A stretch of 64,000 bases of DNA, taken from NCBI GenBank assembly GCA_052090825.1, contig JBQDBK010000006.1:45387-109386 (forward strand). Reading direction: 5' to 3'. Source of the stretch: JBQDBK01 sp052090825 (GTDB lineage: Bacteria; Bacillota; Clostridia; Tissierellales; Peptoniphilaceae). The position numbers and the translations under genes were made by a program. The notes under the pieces are model-generated. The model did no database searches, had not been told where the DNA came from, and saw nothing but the letters and a program-made list of their open reading frames with translations. Shown here in pieces: positions 1 through 8,638 of the stretch (positions are counted from its first letter, which is position 1; every line of letters begins with the position of its first letter).

Positions 1-1
1 A

Positions 2-1102
2 GTTGGTTCAAAAAATGCAACTAAAGTCTTAAAAGATGGACTCCAAGTAACGGTAGATTCAACTAGAGGAATAGTTTATGAAGGTGACGTTTTAAAAGAA
101 GGTAAAAAAGAAGAAACTAAAGAAAGTTCATCACAAACAAATTTACCTTCAAATCTTTTAGAATCTATAAAATCTATGTCTGCACCTATAACAGCTACTA
201 AAATATATATGAATTTAGGGGAACCTGAATTAATTGAAAAGTATAAGGATCTTCCTTTTGACGGTATAGGACTAATGAGAACTGAGTTTATTTTCACAAA
301 TATGATAGGGGCTCATCCTATGTACTTAGTAAAAAATAAGCAAGGGGATATGATGATTGAAAAATTATCAGAAGGAATCTCAAAGGTTGCTCAAGCTATT
401 TATCCTAAAAATCTTGTTGTTAGAATGAGTGATTTTAGAACTAATGAATTTAGAGGGTTAAAAGGTGGGGATGAGGTTGAACCTATCGAAGCAAATCCTA
501 TGATAGGTTGGAGAGGAGTATCTAGATATATATCACCTGAGTATGAGGAAGGTTTTAGGTTAGAATGCAGGGCTATGAGAAAAGTTAGAGAAGAATATGG
601 TCTAACTAATGTTATTGCCATGCTACCATTTGTAAGAACTCTTGATGAATTAAAAGAGGTTAAAGAAATAATGGCTAGTGAGGGATTAAAGCAGTCTAAG
701 AATTTTAAAATTTGGATAATGGCAGAAGTGCCTGCAGTTGTTTTCCAAGCAGAAGAATTTGCAGAATTAGTAGATGGTTTCTCCATAGGTTCAAACGATT
801 TAACTCAATTAGTTATGGGAGCAGATAGAGATTCTGGTATACTAAACAATATGGGTTATTTTGATGAAAGAAATGAACCTGTAAAAAAAGCTTTAAAGAT
901 CTTAATAGATGCTTGTAATAAAAAAGGTAAAACTTGTTCAATTTGTGGACAAGGGCCAAGTCAATATCCAGAGTTAGCAGAGTATCTAGTAGAGTGTGGT
1001 GTTACTTCTATGAGTGTTAATCCTGATACAGTAGATTATACAAGAAGATTAGTGGCATCAGTAGAACAAAAAATTATTTTGAAGAATTTAAGAAATAAAT
1101 AA
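2..1102 (+). CDS. ppsA: Phosphoenolpyruvate synthase, C-terminal part (5' end outside window)
   Basis: PEP synthase makes PEP from pyruvate and ATP, releasing AMP and phosphate, at the entry to gluconeogenesis. The reading frame is open at the left edge; 366 codons are visible. The first residues (GSKNATKVLKDG, then DSTRGIVYEG) are the end of the swivelling phosphohistidine domain, whose catalytic His lies upstream. The rest is the PEP/pyruvate-binding barrel, with the family signature SIGSNDLTQL (about base 785-815) and the C-terminal CGQGPS loop, whose Cys (about base 943) is the acid/base residue. Pyruvate phosphate dikinase is the alternative; the mobile-domain tail and C-terminus look more like PEP synthase. 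A strong terminator follows. Confidence 0.9.
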   Translation, partial: VGSKNATKVLKDGLQVTVDSTRGIVYEGDVLKEGKKEETKESSSQTNLPSNLLESIKSMSAPITATKIYMNLGEPELIEKYKDLPFDGIGLMRTEFIFTNMIGAHPMYLVKNKQGDMMIEKLSEGISKVAQAIYPKNLVVRMSDFRTNEFRGLKGGDEVEPIEANPMIGWRGVSRYISPEYEEGFRLECRAMRKVREEYGLTNVIAMLPFVRTLDELKEVKEIMASEGLKQSKNFKIWIMAEVPAVVFQAEEFAELVDGFSIGSNDLTQLVMGADRDSGILNNMGYFDERNEPVKKALKILIDACNKKGKTCSICGQGPSQYPELAEYLVECGVTSMSVNPDTVDYTRRLVASVEQKIILKNLRNK

Positions 1103-1110
1103 AAATAAAA

Positions 1111-1154
1111 ACTGTCCTTAAAAGCTTAATTTTATCTTTTAAGGACAGTTTTTT
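1111..1154 (+). terminator. Rho-independent terminator after ppsA
   Basis: A perfect 14-bp stem (1111-1124 with 1136-1149) is followed by a T run to 1154. It closes ppsA and faces the 3' end of the convergent downstream gene. Confidence 0.9.
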
Positions 1155-1197
1155 ATCTATACAAAGATATGCTTTTATTATAAAATTTTAAAGAAAA

Positions 1198-1917
1198 TTA
1201 ATTTTTGTTTATCTTATCTTCATTATCTATATCTTCAGGAGAAGAGTTATTATTAGAAATTTTTTCTGTTTTTTTATTATTTAAATTATCAAAATGCTTA
1301 AGAGATTCAACATTATCTTTTTTTATCTTTTCTAGATAATCATTTAGGCTTATTTTCTCTTCTTTATATAGTTTAAGTATAGTATCATCAATATTCGATG
1401 CATTTTTTCTAACAAGCTCAGTTCTAATTTTATTTAAGACATTTATTTTATTTTCATCATATTTATCTAAAAAGTTTTCTAAATCTTTATAAATTATATT
1501 AGCTATAGTAGGATTAATTTTATTAGTATCTATGCCTAAAACAATTCCATTTTTTTCAATTGATTCATTCATTATCATGGAAGAATCTGAGCTAATGTCG
1601 CATCTTTCGTATAAGGTATTTGTTTTTTTAGCCCTAAGTTCAAATTTATTATTAAGTTCAAAATCAGTTGTTGCTATTATTACATAGTCATAATTAAAAA
1701 ATATAAAATTTTCAGACAGAGTCTCTTCCTTAGTGAATATTTTTTCGGGATATTTACTTTCCATATCCTTAATTTCATCTACGAAAATATCTGATATTAT
1801 GTATATTTTAAAATCAGTATTAATTAATTTTTTTATCTTTGAAAGAGCTAAAAGACCTCCTCCAAGAACTAAAACATTTTTATTATTTGTATTAAAACTA
1901 ACAGGTAAATAACGCAT
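1198..1917 (-). CDS. Siroheme-synthase-type NAD-binding protein (precorrin-2 dehydrogenase / ferrochelatase-like)
   Basis: 239 residues resembling the N-terminal module of CysG / Met8p, which oxidises precorrin-2 with NAD and can insert iron to give siroheme. It opens with MRYLPVSFNT, then a Rossmann fold with the LVLGGGLLA nucleotide loop (about residues 16-24), a DYVIIATTD strand (about 77-85) and the helical dimerisation part. The last 40 residues are a charged Lys/Asn/Asp-rich tail not typical of the family. No methyltransferase (CobA) domain is attached and no other tetrapyrrole gene is nearby, so the product could be siroheme or a related tetrapyrrole, or the protein may act alone. Confidence 0.75.
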   Translation of the reverse strand: MRYLPVSFNTNNKNVLVLGGGLLALSKIKKLINTDFKIYIISDIFVDEIKDMESKYPEKIFTKEETLSENFIFFNYDYVIIATTDFELNNKFELRAKKTNTLYERCDISSDSSMIMNESIEKNGIVLGIDTNKINPTIANIIYKDLENFLDKYDENKINVLNKIRTELVRKNASNIDDTILKLYKEEKISLNDYLEKIKKDNVESLKHFDNLNNKKTEKISNNNSSPEDIDNEDKINKN

Positions 1918-2035
1918 TATAATCCCCCTTTTCTCCTATTATACCTCAAAGTAAAAATAATAATCAAAATAATTATAAATTACATTAAGATTAAACATTG
2001 CAATAAACTTGTAATATATGGTTAGTGGGACTTTG

Positions 2036-2044
2036 TGATATAAT
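2036..2044 (+). promoter_or_regulatory. Extended -10 promoter for the SLH gene
   Basis: TG-A-TATAAT is an extended -10 element with no convincing -35 box, about 55 bases upstream of the SLH start. The GGAGGT ribosome binding site is at 2088-2093. Confidence 0.6.
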
Positions 2045-2098
2045 TATAAGACAAATAAGAAAGTTATAATCTGGTTGATTTATAAGTGGAGGTAAAAA

Positions 2099-4042
2099 AT
2101 GTATAATAAAAAACTTGCTAGAGCATTATCTATATCACTATGTGCTGTAGTTTTAGCACCTAGTGCTATATATGCAAAAGAATTTAAAGATGTTAAAAAA
2201 GATGGACCATATGGATGGGCTTATTCTTATATTGACACCCTAAGTGATGCAAAAGTTATAGATGGCTATCCAGATGGAAGCTATAAACCTGAGGCTGCTG
2301 TATCTTTTGAAGAAATTCATCAATTAATAAAGGGTATTATAAATCCTTCAAAAGATGAAATAAAAGCAGCAGTAGATAAATATGGAAAAGATATAGATAG
2401 CTATGGAGTCGCATCTTGGGCTAAAGAAGCAATTGCTATTTCTTTAGATAGAAATGTAATTACTTTAAATACTTTAAAACAAGCAAAAGACAAAGATTTT
2501 ATAGGTAAAACTTCAGATCTTGTCTATCCAGATAGGAATACAATAGCTGTATTTTATGCTAGGGCTTTAAACTTATCTGCAGCAGGAGATGAATCTTTAT
2601 TAAGACATGAAGATAAGACAGACATTCCAGCTAGCACAAGAGGTTATTTAGCTTCTCTAGTTAAGGCTGGCATATTTGCTTCAACTGGATCAAACGGAAA
2701 ATTTGAGGGAAACAGAGCTATCAAAAGATCTGAAATGGCAAAAATTACTAAATTATCTTATGATTATGCTAGAACTCAAGGGCTTAATGCTAAGGAAGAA
2801 ACTAAAAAAGGTAAAGTTCTTTTAGCTACAAGTATAAATGATATTGATTCTATTATAGTAGAAGTAGACAAAACAAGAATGCAATTTAAAGTAAATTCTA
2901 ATACAGTATATAAAATGGGAGATAAAACAGTAAAATTTTCTGATATAAAAATAGATCAAGAAGTAAAAATAACTTATTTAACATCTAATGAAGAAAATAT
3001 TGCTGGAATTGCAAAGACAGTTGAAATAACTAATAGTGCAAAAGACTTAATTGGTTATGTTACAAGTACTGATAAGGATAGTTTAAAAATTGATTATGTT
3101 GAAAATGATAAAAAAATAGATTTTTCAAAAGATGATAAAATAAAAACAGATAAAAATTCTAGCTTTGAATTAGCTTCTGATCTTAAAATTTATAAACTAG
3201 GAGAAAAAGTTAAGTTATCTTCTGTAGAAAAAGAAGATTTGGTAGAATTTAAAACTGATAATAGTGGAAAAATATCTGAAATTAAAGTCTTTCCAAGAAG
3301 AGGAAATGTAAAAGGTAGAATAGTTACTATTAATGCATCTACATCTTCAAAAGAAAGAGAAAATATAACTTTAAGATTAGATGATGGAAAAGATTATGTA
3401 TTCTATGGTAACTATGGGGATAGAGATAATCCTTTCAACTATAGATCTGCTTTTAAAGATTTAAGCGTTGGGGATAAAGTTTCTTTAAAGACAAATTATA
3501 AGACTATTTCAGGAATTGACGATAATAATGAAATAGAAACAGGAACAGTAACTGATGTTGAATTTTATTCAAGATCATATTACTATAATGAAAAGGGAAG
3601 GATTACTTTAGATACTGTTGATGGAAGAAAAAGATTCTATTTAATGGATAATACGGAATATATTGATAAATATGGAAACCGAAACCCACAAATTAGAGAA
3701 AGTTATCTTGAAGATAAACATGTTGAGCTTAAACTTGATGGAGATAAAGTTATAAGGCTTACTGAAGTTGATAAAAAAGATTTAATAGATGCAAAATTAC
3801 AAGTAATGGATATTGAAATTATTAGTAATCGTAATTGGCCAGGTGCAGTGAGAAGGTATAAATTAAAAACAATAGCTTCATATAATTCTAACCTTAGTTA
3901 TGGAACTACCATGACTATAGATACTAATGAAAATTATGATAGGTATGATGTATTAAGAGTTAAGGGTTATATTTCAAGAGATGGAAATGGAGAAAACCTA
4001 AAAACTGAAATAGTTGAGAGACCAGGTAAAGAAGTTTATTAA
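2099..4042 (+). CDS. S-layer homology (SLH) domain surface protein
   Basis: A 647-residue exported protein. Residues 1-26 are a Sec signal peptide ending in a YAK-type cleavage region. Three SLH modules follow at about 28-80 (GYPDGSYKPE motif), 95-160 and 170-225 (GNRAIKRSEMAKI); SLH triplets anchor proteins to pyruvylated secondary cell-wall polymers. Residues 235-647 are rich in short beta-type repeats (GRIVTINAS, GRITLDTVDG, YVTSTDKDSLKID) resembling repeated SH3- or OB-like modules, without a recognisable enzyme motif. Likely an abundant envelope or S-layer component. It is monocistronic, with its own promoter and a bidirectional terminator. Confidence 0.9.
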   Translation: MYNKKLARALSISLCAVVLAPSAIYAKEFKDVKKDGPYGWAYSYIDTLSDAKVIDGYPDGSYKPEAAVSFEEIHQLIKGIINPSKDEIKAAVDKYGKDIDSYGVASWAKEAIAISLDRNVITLNTLKQAKDKDFIGKTSDLVYPDRNTIAVFYARALNLSAAGDESLLRHEDKTDIPASTRGYLASLVKAGIFASTGSNGKFEGNRAIKRSEMAKITKLSYDYARTQGLNAKEETKKGKVLLATSINDIDSIIVEVDKTRMQFKVNSNTVYKMGDKTVKFSDIKIDQEVKITYLTSNEENIAGIAKTVEITNSAKDLIGYVTSTDKDSLKIDYVENDKKIDFSKDDKIKTDKNSSFELASDLKIYKLGEKVKLSSVEKEDLVEFKTDNSGKISEIKVFPRRGNVKGRIVTINASTSSKERENITLRLDDGKDYVFYGNYGDRDNPFNYRSAFKDLSVGDKVSLKTNYKTISGIDDNNEIETGTVTDVEFYSRSYYYNEKGRITLDTVDGRKRFYLMDNTEYIDKYGNRNPQIRESYLEDKHVELKLDGDKVIRLTEVDKKDLIDAKLQVMDIEIISNRNWPGAVRRYKLKTIASYNSNLSYGTTMTIDTNENYDRYDVLRVKGYISRDGNGENLKTEIVERPGKEVY

Positions 4043-4060
4043 GTTTTAATTTAAATATAA

Positions 4061-4096
4061 TAATAAAAGACCATGAATTTTCATGGTCTTTTATTA
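4061..4096. terminator. Bidirectional terminator between convergent genes
   Basis: A perfect 16-bp inverted repeat (4061-4076 with 4081-4096) around a 4-base loop, with A/T tracts on both sides. It serves the SLH gene and the convergent zinc-ribbon gene. Confidence 0.85.
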
Positions 4097-4137
4097 TTAA
4101 GTATATAATTTTTATTGTTATCTTTATTCTTTGATTT

Positions 4138-5991
4138 TCAATTTATCACAACATTACCTATAATAAATAATAACTTTCCTATAAATTCAACTAACATAAA
4201 AGTTATTAAGTACCAAGCTATAAAATTAACTTTACTATGTTCTAAAAACTCATTCTTCCAGTATTGAGCAATTGAAATAGAAAGAGAAAGTGCAAATAAA
4301 ATTATACTAGCTATAGGTAGAGCTGTAAGAGAGCTTAAAAAATTAAAATTAAAAAATCCATTCCAAGGAGAAAAAATAAAGGCGAAAAATAGTACGAATT
4401 CACAAATAAGCCAATTTATAATAGCGTTATGTTTTAATTCAACTTCGCTAGTATCTAAGTCACTTTTTTCTGTAGCTACTTTTAAAGAAAAATAAAATTG
4501 AAACATTTTTAGGATTAATTTAAGAGCTATAAATATAATAATTGCAGTGGAAATCATCCTTTGGCTTATAAATATAGGCACTATAGATAGAATAATAGCT
4601 ATAGCAAGAGCTAATTTATAAAAATTTTCCCCGTATTTGTTCTTAAGGATTACTTCTTTATCATTTAAGAACAAGGATAAAGAATCTATAAAATTATATA
4701 AATTATTTTTAATATTTTTATCTTTTAAATTAAGTTTATTAAAAATTATTTTTTTATCAGAAGTCTTATCTTTTTTCTTAGGATTATGATTCTTGATTTT
4801 ATTTAATTTAGGTTTTATAGATTTAAATATTTTTTTATTAGAATCATCTATATTTTTCTTAATTTTTAATTTATTATTTTCTATATTTAAGTTTAATTTA
4901 AAGTTTTTATTATAATTTTTATCAATAGATTTTTCAACTTTTGCTTTAGATAGTTTTTTTTCAACAGATTCATTTTTATCTAAATCAGACTTTTTAGGAT
5001 TTGCTTTTTCATTTATTTTATTTTTTTCAATTCCAGAGTGAAAAGAATCTTTTTGAACAAAATAAAATTTAGATTTAACCTTATCAAATAAACTCTTATT
5101 TTTAGCATTTGCTTCTTTAAAGTCTTTTTCTACTACTTTATTTTCTAAAGATAAGGGGTTTTCTTTTTTTAATTCTTCATTAACCATATCTGTGAAATTT
5201 TTATAAGTAATTGATTGTTTTTTTTCATGAAATAAAGAAGAATTATTATAGTTATTAGACTTGTCTGGAGAATTACTTAAAAAATTCTTTTTATCCTCTT
5301 TATCTAAAATTATATGAGTATTCATACTTTCCAAGTTTTCAGGTATTTTATTTATTCCAACTTTTAGATTTTTATTTAATGAATTATCATATATGACTTT
5401 AGAATTAACTTTTTTATTTTCTTTTTCCTTAGATGAAGAAACTTCATTAGTATTATTTTTGAAAGAAGAAAATATAGAGAATTCATCGTCATCTTCGTTA
5501 ATAAATTCATCCCAGTAATCTTTAAGAGATTTCTTTTTTTCTGTATTTATTTTTTTTTCATCACTTATATCTGATCTATTAGTTTTCTTTGCATCACTAT
5601 TTTCTTTTATAGATAAATCATTTAAACTATTTATAGTAGAATTAAGTTTTTTTTCTTTGGAAAAATCATATAATTCTTTAGAATCAGTTTTTTTAGGACC
5701 TGGCATATTTAAAGTATCTATTTTAGATTTTTCTTCATAATCAGAAATATTCTTAGATATTTTTTCATCAACTGCTTTGATAATATCTTTTAATTCATCT
5801 GTTGAATCTATACTTCCTATATCTGTAATAGAATGAAATATTCTTGTGGATTCATCTGAAAAATTTTTATTATTTTTATCATTATTTTCTGATGGTTTTA
5901 TTAGAACTTTTACGTTTTTTAAATTTTTACCACAAAGGCTACAGTAGTTATCGCTTTCATTTATTCTATTTCCGCAATTAGGACAAAACAA
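4138..5991 (-). CDS. Zinc-ribbon protein with long disordered linker and C-terminal membrane domain
   Basis: About 617 residues, function unknown. The N-terminus is a zinc ribbon (FCPNCG, then YCSLCG, two CxxC knuckles). Residues about 30-430 are a low-complexity, Lys/Asn/Ser/Asp-rich, probably disordered linker. The last 160 residues contain about five hydrophobic segments (ALAIAIILSIVPIF, AIIIFIALKLIL, LICEFVLFFAFIF and two more). An N-terminal ribbon plus membrane domain is common in Firmicutes proteins of unknown role. A TTG at 5991 is preferred because GAAGGTGA sits just upstream of it; a GTG nine bases earlier overlaps that ribosome binding site. Confidence 0.7.
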   Translation of the reverse strand: MFCPNCGNRINESDNYCSLCGKNLKNVKVLIKPSENNDKNNKNFSDESTRIFHSITDIGSIDSTDELKDIIKAVDEKISKNISDYEEKSKIDTLNMPGPKKTDSKELYDFSKEKKLNSTINSLNDLSIKENSDAKKTNRSDISDEKKINTEKKKSLKDYWDEFINEDDDEFSIFSSFKNNTNEVSSSKEKENKKVNSKVIYDNSLNKNLKVGINKIPENLESMNTHIILDKEDKKNFLSNSPDKSNNYNNSSLFHEKKQSITYKNFTDMVNEELKKENPLSLENKVVEKDFKEANAKNKSLFDKVKSKFYFVQKDSFHSGIEKNKINEKANPKKSDLDKNESVEKKLSKAKVEKSIDKNYNKNFKLNLNIENNKLKIKKNIDDSNKKIFKSIKPKLNKIKNHNPKKKDKTSDKKIIFNKLNLKDKNIKNNLYNFIDSLSLFLNDKEVILKNKYGENFYKLALAIAIILSIVPIFISQRMISTAIIIFIALKLILKMFQFYFSLKVATEKSDLDTSEVELKHNAIINWLICEFVLFFAFIFSPWNGFFNFNFLSSLTALPIASIILFALSLSISIAQYWKNEFLEHSKVNFIAWYLITFMLVEFIGKLLFIIGNVVIN

Positions 5992-6048
5992 TTTACTCAC
6001 CTTCTTTTTTGAGATAAATTAATTATAGCATAAAAATAAATTTAACTC

Positions 6049-6104
6049 TATTTTAATATTAAAAAAGGGAAAGCATTTGCTTTCCCTTTTTTAATATTAA
6101 AATA
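6049..6104 (-). terminator. Long perfect hairpin terminator
   Basis: A perfect 26-bp stem (6049-6074 with 6079-6104) with a 4-base loop, immediately after the lipoprotein gene in its direction of transcription. A/T tracts on both arms would let it work in either direction and insulate the next minus-strand gene. Confidence 0.9.
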
Positions 6105-6113
6105 AATTTAAAC

Positions 6114-6407
6114 TTATTTTGATTCAGCGTTATTAGCTTCGTTAGCTGCTGCTTCGTTAGCTGCTGCTTCTGCTTCGTTAGCTGCTTCTTGAGCTTCATT
6201 AACTTCTACTTCAGTTTCAGCGTTTCCATTAGCTTTTTCAGCTTCAGCTTCAGCGTTTGTAGCTGCTTTATTAGCTTCAGCTGCTGCATTTGTAGCATTA
6301 TTAGCTGCTTCTTCAGCATTGTTAGCTGCGTTATTTCCACAAGCTACTACGCCAAACATCATAACACCAACAGTTGCTATACTAAGAACTTTTTTCAAAT
6401 TTTTCAT
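6114..6407 (-). CDS. Small Ala/Asn/Glu-rich lipoprotein
   Basis: 97 residues. It starts with a Lys-containing signal (MKNLKKVLSIATVGVMMFG) and a lipobox VVAC, so Cys23 should be lipidated and the protein held on the outer membrane face. The mature part is almost only Ala, Asn and Glu in AANEA/NAEAE-like repeats, without aromatic residues or further Cys, predicting one long acidic helix or coiled coil. This is Lpp-like in character, but no homology can be claimed. AGGAGG lies just upstream of the ATG, and the gene has its own very strong terminator, consistent with a high-copy single-gene transcript. Confidence 0.85.
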   Translation of the reverse strand: MKNLKKVLSIATVGVMMFGVVACGNNAANNAEEAANNATNAAAEANKAATNAEAEAEKANGNAETEVEVNEAQEAANEAEAAANEAAANEANNAESK

Positions 6408-6532
6408 TATAAATATACCTCCTATAATTAGTATGTTTATACTATAACTTGTATATGTGAAAACTATGTGAAGATAATGTTAAATCTAATGGAAGTTTAT
6501 TTATATTTATTTAAGAAATTTAAATTCTAACA

Positions 6533-6541
6533 TGTTATAAT
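6533..6541 (+). promoter_or_regulatory. Extended -10 promoter for dnaX
   Basis: TG-T-TATAAT lies 20 bases before the dnaX start, giving a leader of about 13 bases that holds only the GGGAGTG ribosome binding site. No clear -35 box. Confidence 0.55.
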
Positions 6542-6560
6542 TACTTAGGGAGTGAAGATA

Positions 6561-8288
6561 ATGTACCAAGCACTTTATAGGAAATATAGGTCTAGAACAT
6601 TTGATGAATTAGTAGGACAAGATAGTATAACTAGATCTTTAAAAAATCAAATTAAAAACAATACAATATCTCATGCATATTTATTTTCAGGGACTAGAGG
6701 AACAGGAAAAACTTCTGCAGCTAAGATATTTGCTAGGGCAGTCAACTGCCTTGATTTAAAGGATGGTCAACCTTGTAATAAATGTGAAAACTGTAAATCT
6801 ATACTAGAAGACAGGTCTATAGATGTAGTTGAAATGGATGCTGCTTCTAATAATGGTGTAGATGACATAAGAGAGTTAAAGGATAAAGTAATTTATCCTC
6901 CACAAAACTTGAAATATAAAGTATATATAATAGATGAAGTACACATGTTATCCAAGGGTGCATTCAATGCTTTATTAAAGGTATTAGAAGAGCCGCCGAA
7001 ACACCTAATATTCATATTGGCAACTACAGAACCAGAAAAAATTCCTCAAACTATTTTATCTAGAACTCAAAGATTTAATTTTAAAAGGATAGAGAAAGAT
7101 ATAATAGCCCAAAATTTAAAGAGAATAAGTGAGTTAGAGAATAAATCTTGTGATGATGAAGTCTATGAACTGATTGCAAATAATAGTGATGGAGCAATGA
7201 GAGATGCTTTATCTTTGTTAGATCAGTGTTTATCTTATGATGAAGACCATATAAGCTATGAAAAAGCTATTGATATATTAGGTATATCATCTAATGAACT
7301 AATTTTCAAATTATCATCTTCTTTGATTAGTTTTAATTTAGAAGAATCTATGCAAATTTTAGAAGAAGTGTATAAATCGGGTAAAGATATTAGTATTTTA
7401 GTGCTTGATTTAATAAATCAATTTAGAAACTTAATGATTATAAAAACTATTAAAAATCCTAGTGACTTAGTCTATTCTATGGAAATAGAAAAATATAAAA
7501 ATTTATCTGAAAAAGTAGATTTAGATAGATTGATAAAAATATTAAAGATTTTAAATGAGTCTTTGATTAATGCTAAATATTCTAGGGATAAAAGAATAAT
7601 TTTAGAAATGGCAATTGTAAAAATAATTAGGTTAGAAAATGAAGATTCTATTTTACAAAGGCTAGAAAAATTAGAAGATTTTGTTAAAATTAAAACAGGA
7701 GATGTAAGAAATCTTCCTTATATAGAAGATAAATCAATAGAGAATAAGGCAAATGAAATTAAAATTTCTAGATCTTTTGAAGATGAGCATAAAGATACTA
7801 GAGTTTCTCAATCTATTGAAGATAGTAAAAGAACACTAGCTAAAAATAATAATGATTTTAATGAAGAAGTATCAAAAAAAGAAAAAACTTATTCTAATAA
7901 TTTAAAAAAGGAAGACAAATCTGATATAATAGAAAATAGTTTAAGTTTTTCTCAAGTTAAATCTGATTGGAATAATATTTTAATAGAATTAAAGAAAAGA
8001 AATAGGATTAATATACCTATATTACTTAGCTCTGNNNNNNNNNNTAGCTCTGGAGAACTTTCTGATGTAAATAATAACACCATATTTATTAAATATGGTA
8101 GTTCTAAAAGTTTTCAATATAAAGCAATATCAAGTGAAGAGAATATAAACTTTATAGAACATTTTTTCAAGAATTATTACAATATGGATATTAAATTGAG
8201 AATAGGTATGGAATCTAGTAAGGATAAAAATAAAGCTATTGAAGAATTGAATGATTTATTTGGTAGTGAAAATATAGAAAGAATATAG
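6561..8288 (+). CDS. dnaX: DNA polymerase III subunit gamma/tau (contains assembly gap)
   Basis: The clamp-loader ATPase. The start MYQALYRKYR is the canonical DnaX N-terminus; a GTG nine bases earlier lies inside the ribosome binding site and is rejected. Visible motifs: Walker A GTRGTGKTSAA, zinc-binding Cys (CLDLKDGQPCNKCENC), Walker B IIDEVHMLS and sensor 1 SRTQRF. Domain III and a Lys/Glu/Ser-rich linker follow, then a short tau-like C-terminus. Ten undetermined bases (8035-8044) interrupt the C-terminal part and are flanked by the same 8 bases on both sides. It is followed at 10 bases by ybaB and then recR, the classical dnaX-ybaB-recR order. Confidence 0.95.
   Translation: MYQALYRKYRSRTFDELVGQDSITRSLKNQIKNNTISHAYLFSGTRGTGKTSAAKIFARAVNCLDLKDGQPCNKCENCKSILEDRSIDVVEMDAASNNGVDDIRELKDKVIYPPQNLKYKVYIIDEVHMLSKGAFNALLKVLEEPPKHLIFILATTEPEKIPQTILSRTQRFNFKRIEKDIIAQNLKRISELENKSCDDEVYELIANNSDGAMRDALSLLDQCLSYDEDHISYEKAIDILGISSNELIFKLSSSLISFNLEESMQILEEVYKSGKDISILVLDLINQFRNLMIIKTIKNPSDLVYSMEIEKYKNLSEKVDLDRLIKILKILNESLINAKYSRDKRIILEMAIVKIIRLENEDSILQRLEKLEDFVKIKTGDVRNLPYIEDKSIENKANEIKISRSFEDEHKDTRVSQSIEDSKRTLAKNNNDFNEEVSKKEKTYSNNLKKEDKSDIIENSLSFSQVKSDWNNILIELKKRNRINIPILLSSXXXXSSGELSDVNNNTIFIKYGSSKSFQYKAISSEENINFIEHFFKNYYNMDIKLRIGMESSKDKNKAIEELNDLFGSENIERI
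8027..8052. other. Assembly gap (10 N) flanked by an 8-base duplicate
   Basis: TAGCTCTG occurs directly before (8027-8034) and directly after (8045-8052) the ten N. Collapsing one copy plus the N removes 18 bases, keeps the dnaX frame and joins LLSS to GELS. The gap therefore looks like an unmerged contig overlap rather than missing sequence. Confidence 0.8.
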
Positions 8289-8298
8289 GAGGACAAAA

Positions 8299-8637
8299 AT
8301 GGCTAAAGGATTTTCAGGATTTCCAGGTGGTGGAAATATGGGTAATATGATGAAACAAGTTCAAAAGATGCAAAAGCAAATGGAAACAATGCAAGAAAGT
8401 TTAAAAGAAGAAGAAGTTGAAGCTCAAGCAGGCGGAGGAGCAGTAAAGGCTGTAGTAAATGGAAATAAAGAATTACTTAGAATAAAGCTTGATAAAGACG
8501 CTGTAGATCCAGATGATGTTGAGATGTTAGAAGACTTAATAGTTGCAGCAGTTAATGAGGCTATAAAAAAGGCAGATGAAAAAGTTAATTCTGAAATGGG
8601 TAAAATAACAGGTGGTTTAAATATACCGGGATTATAA
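8299..8637 (+). CDS. YbaB/EbfC family nucleoid-associated protein
   Basis: 112 residues. YbaB/EbfC proteins form small DNA-binding dimers shaped like tweezers and are nearly always encoded between dnaX and recR, as here. The N-terminus has the usual Gly/Met-rich stretch (GFPGGGNMGNMMKQ), then the coiled Q/M/E helix and the GGGAVKAVVNGNKELL strand pair typical of the family. AGGAGG lies before the ATG. The stop codon is one base from the recR start, so the three genes are one operon. Confidence 0.92.
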   Translation: MAKGFSGFPGGGNMGNMMKQVQKMQKQMETMQESLKEEEVEAQAGGGAVKAVVNGNKELLRIKLDKDAVDPDDVEMLEDLIVAAVNEAIKKADEKVNSEMGKITGGLNIPGL

Positions 8638-8638
8638 A

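Noticed and set aside
6189..6431. Ser/Cys/Phe-rich open frame opposite the small lipoprotein gene
   Set aside because: It is the antisense of the repetitive Ala/Asn/Glu coding sequence and has no ribosome binding site.
7700..8288. Programmed frameshift in dnaX as in some bacteria
   Set aside because: No slippery run followed by a nearby stop and hairpin was found; the interruption is an assembly gap.
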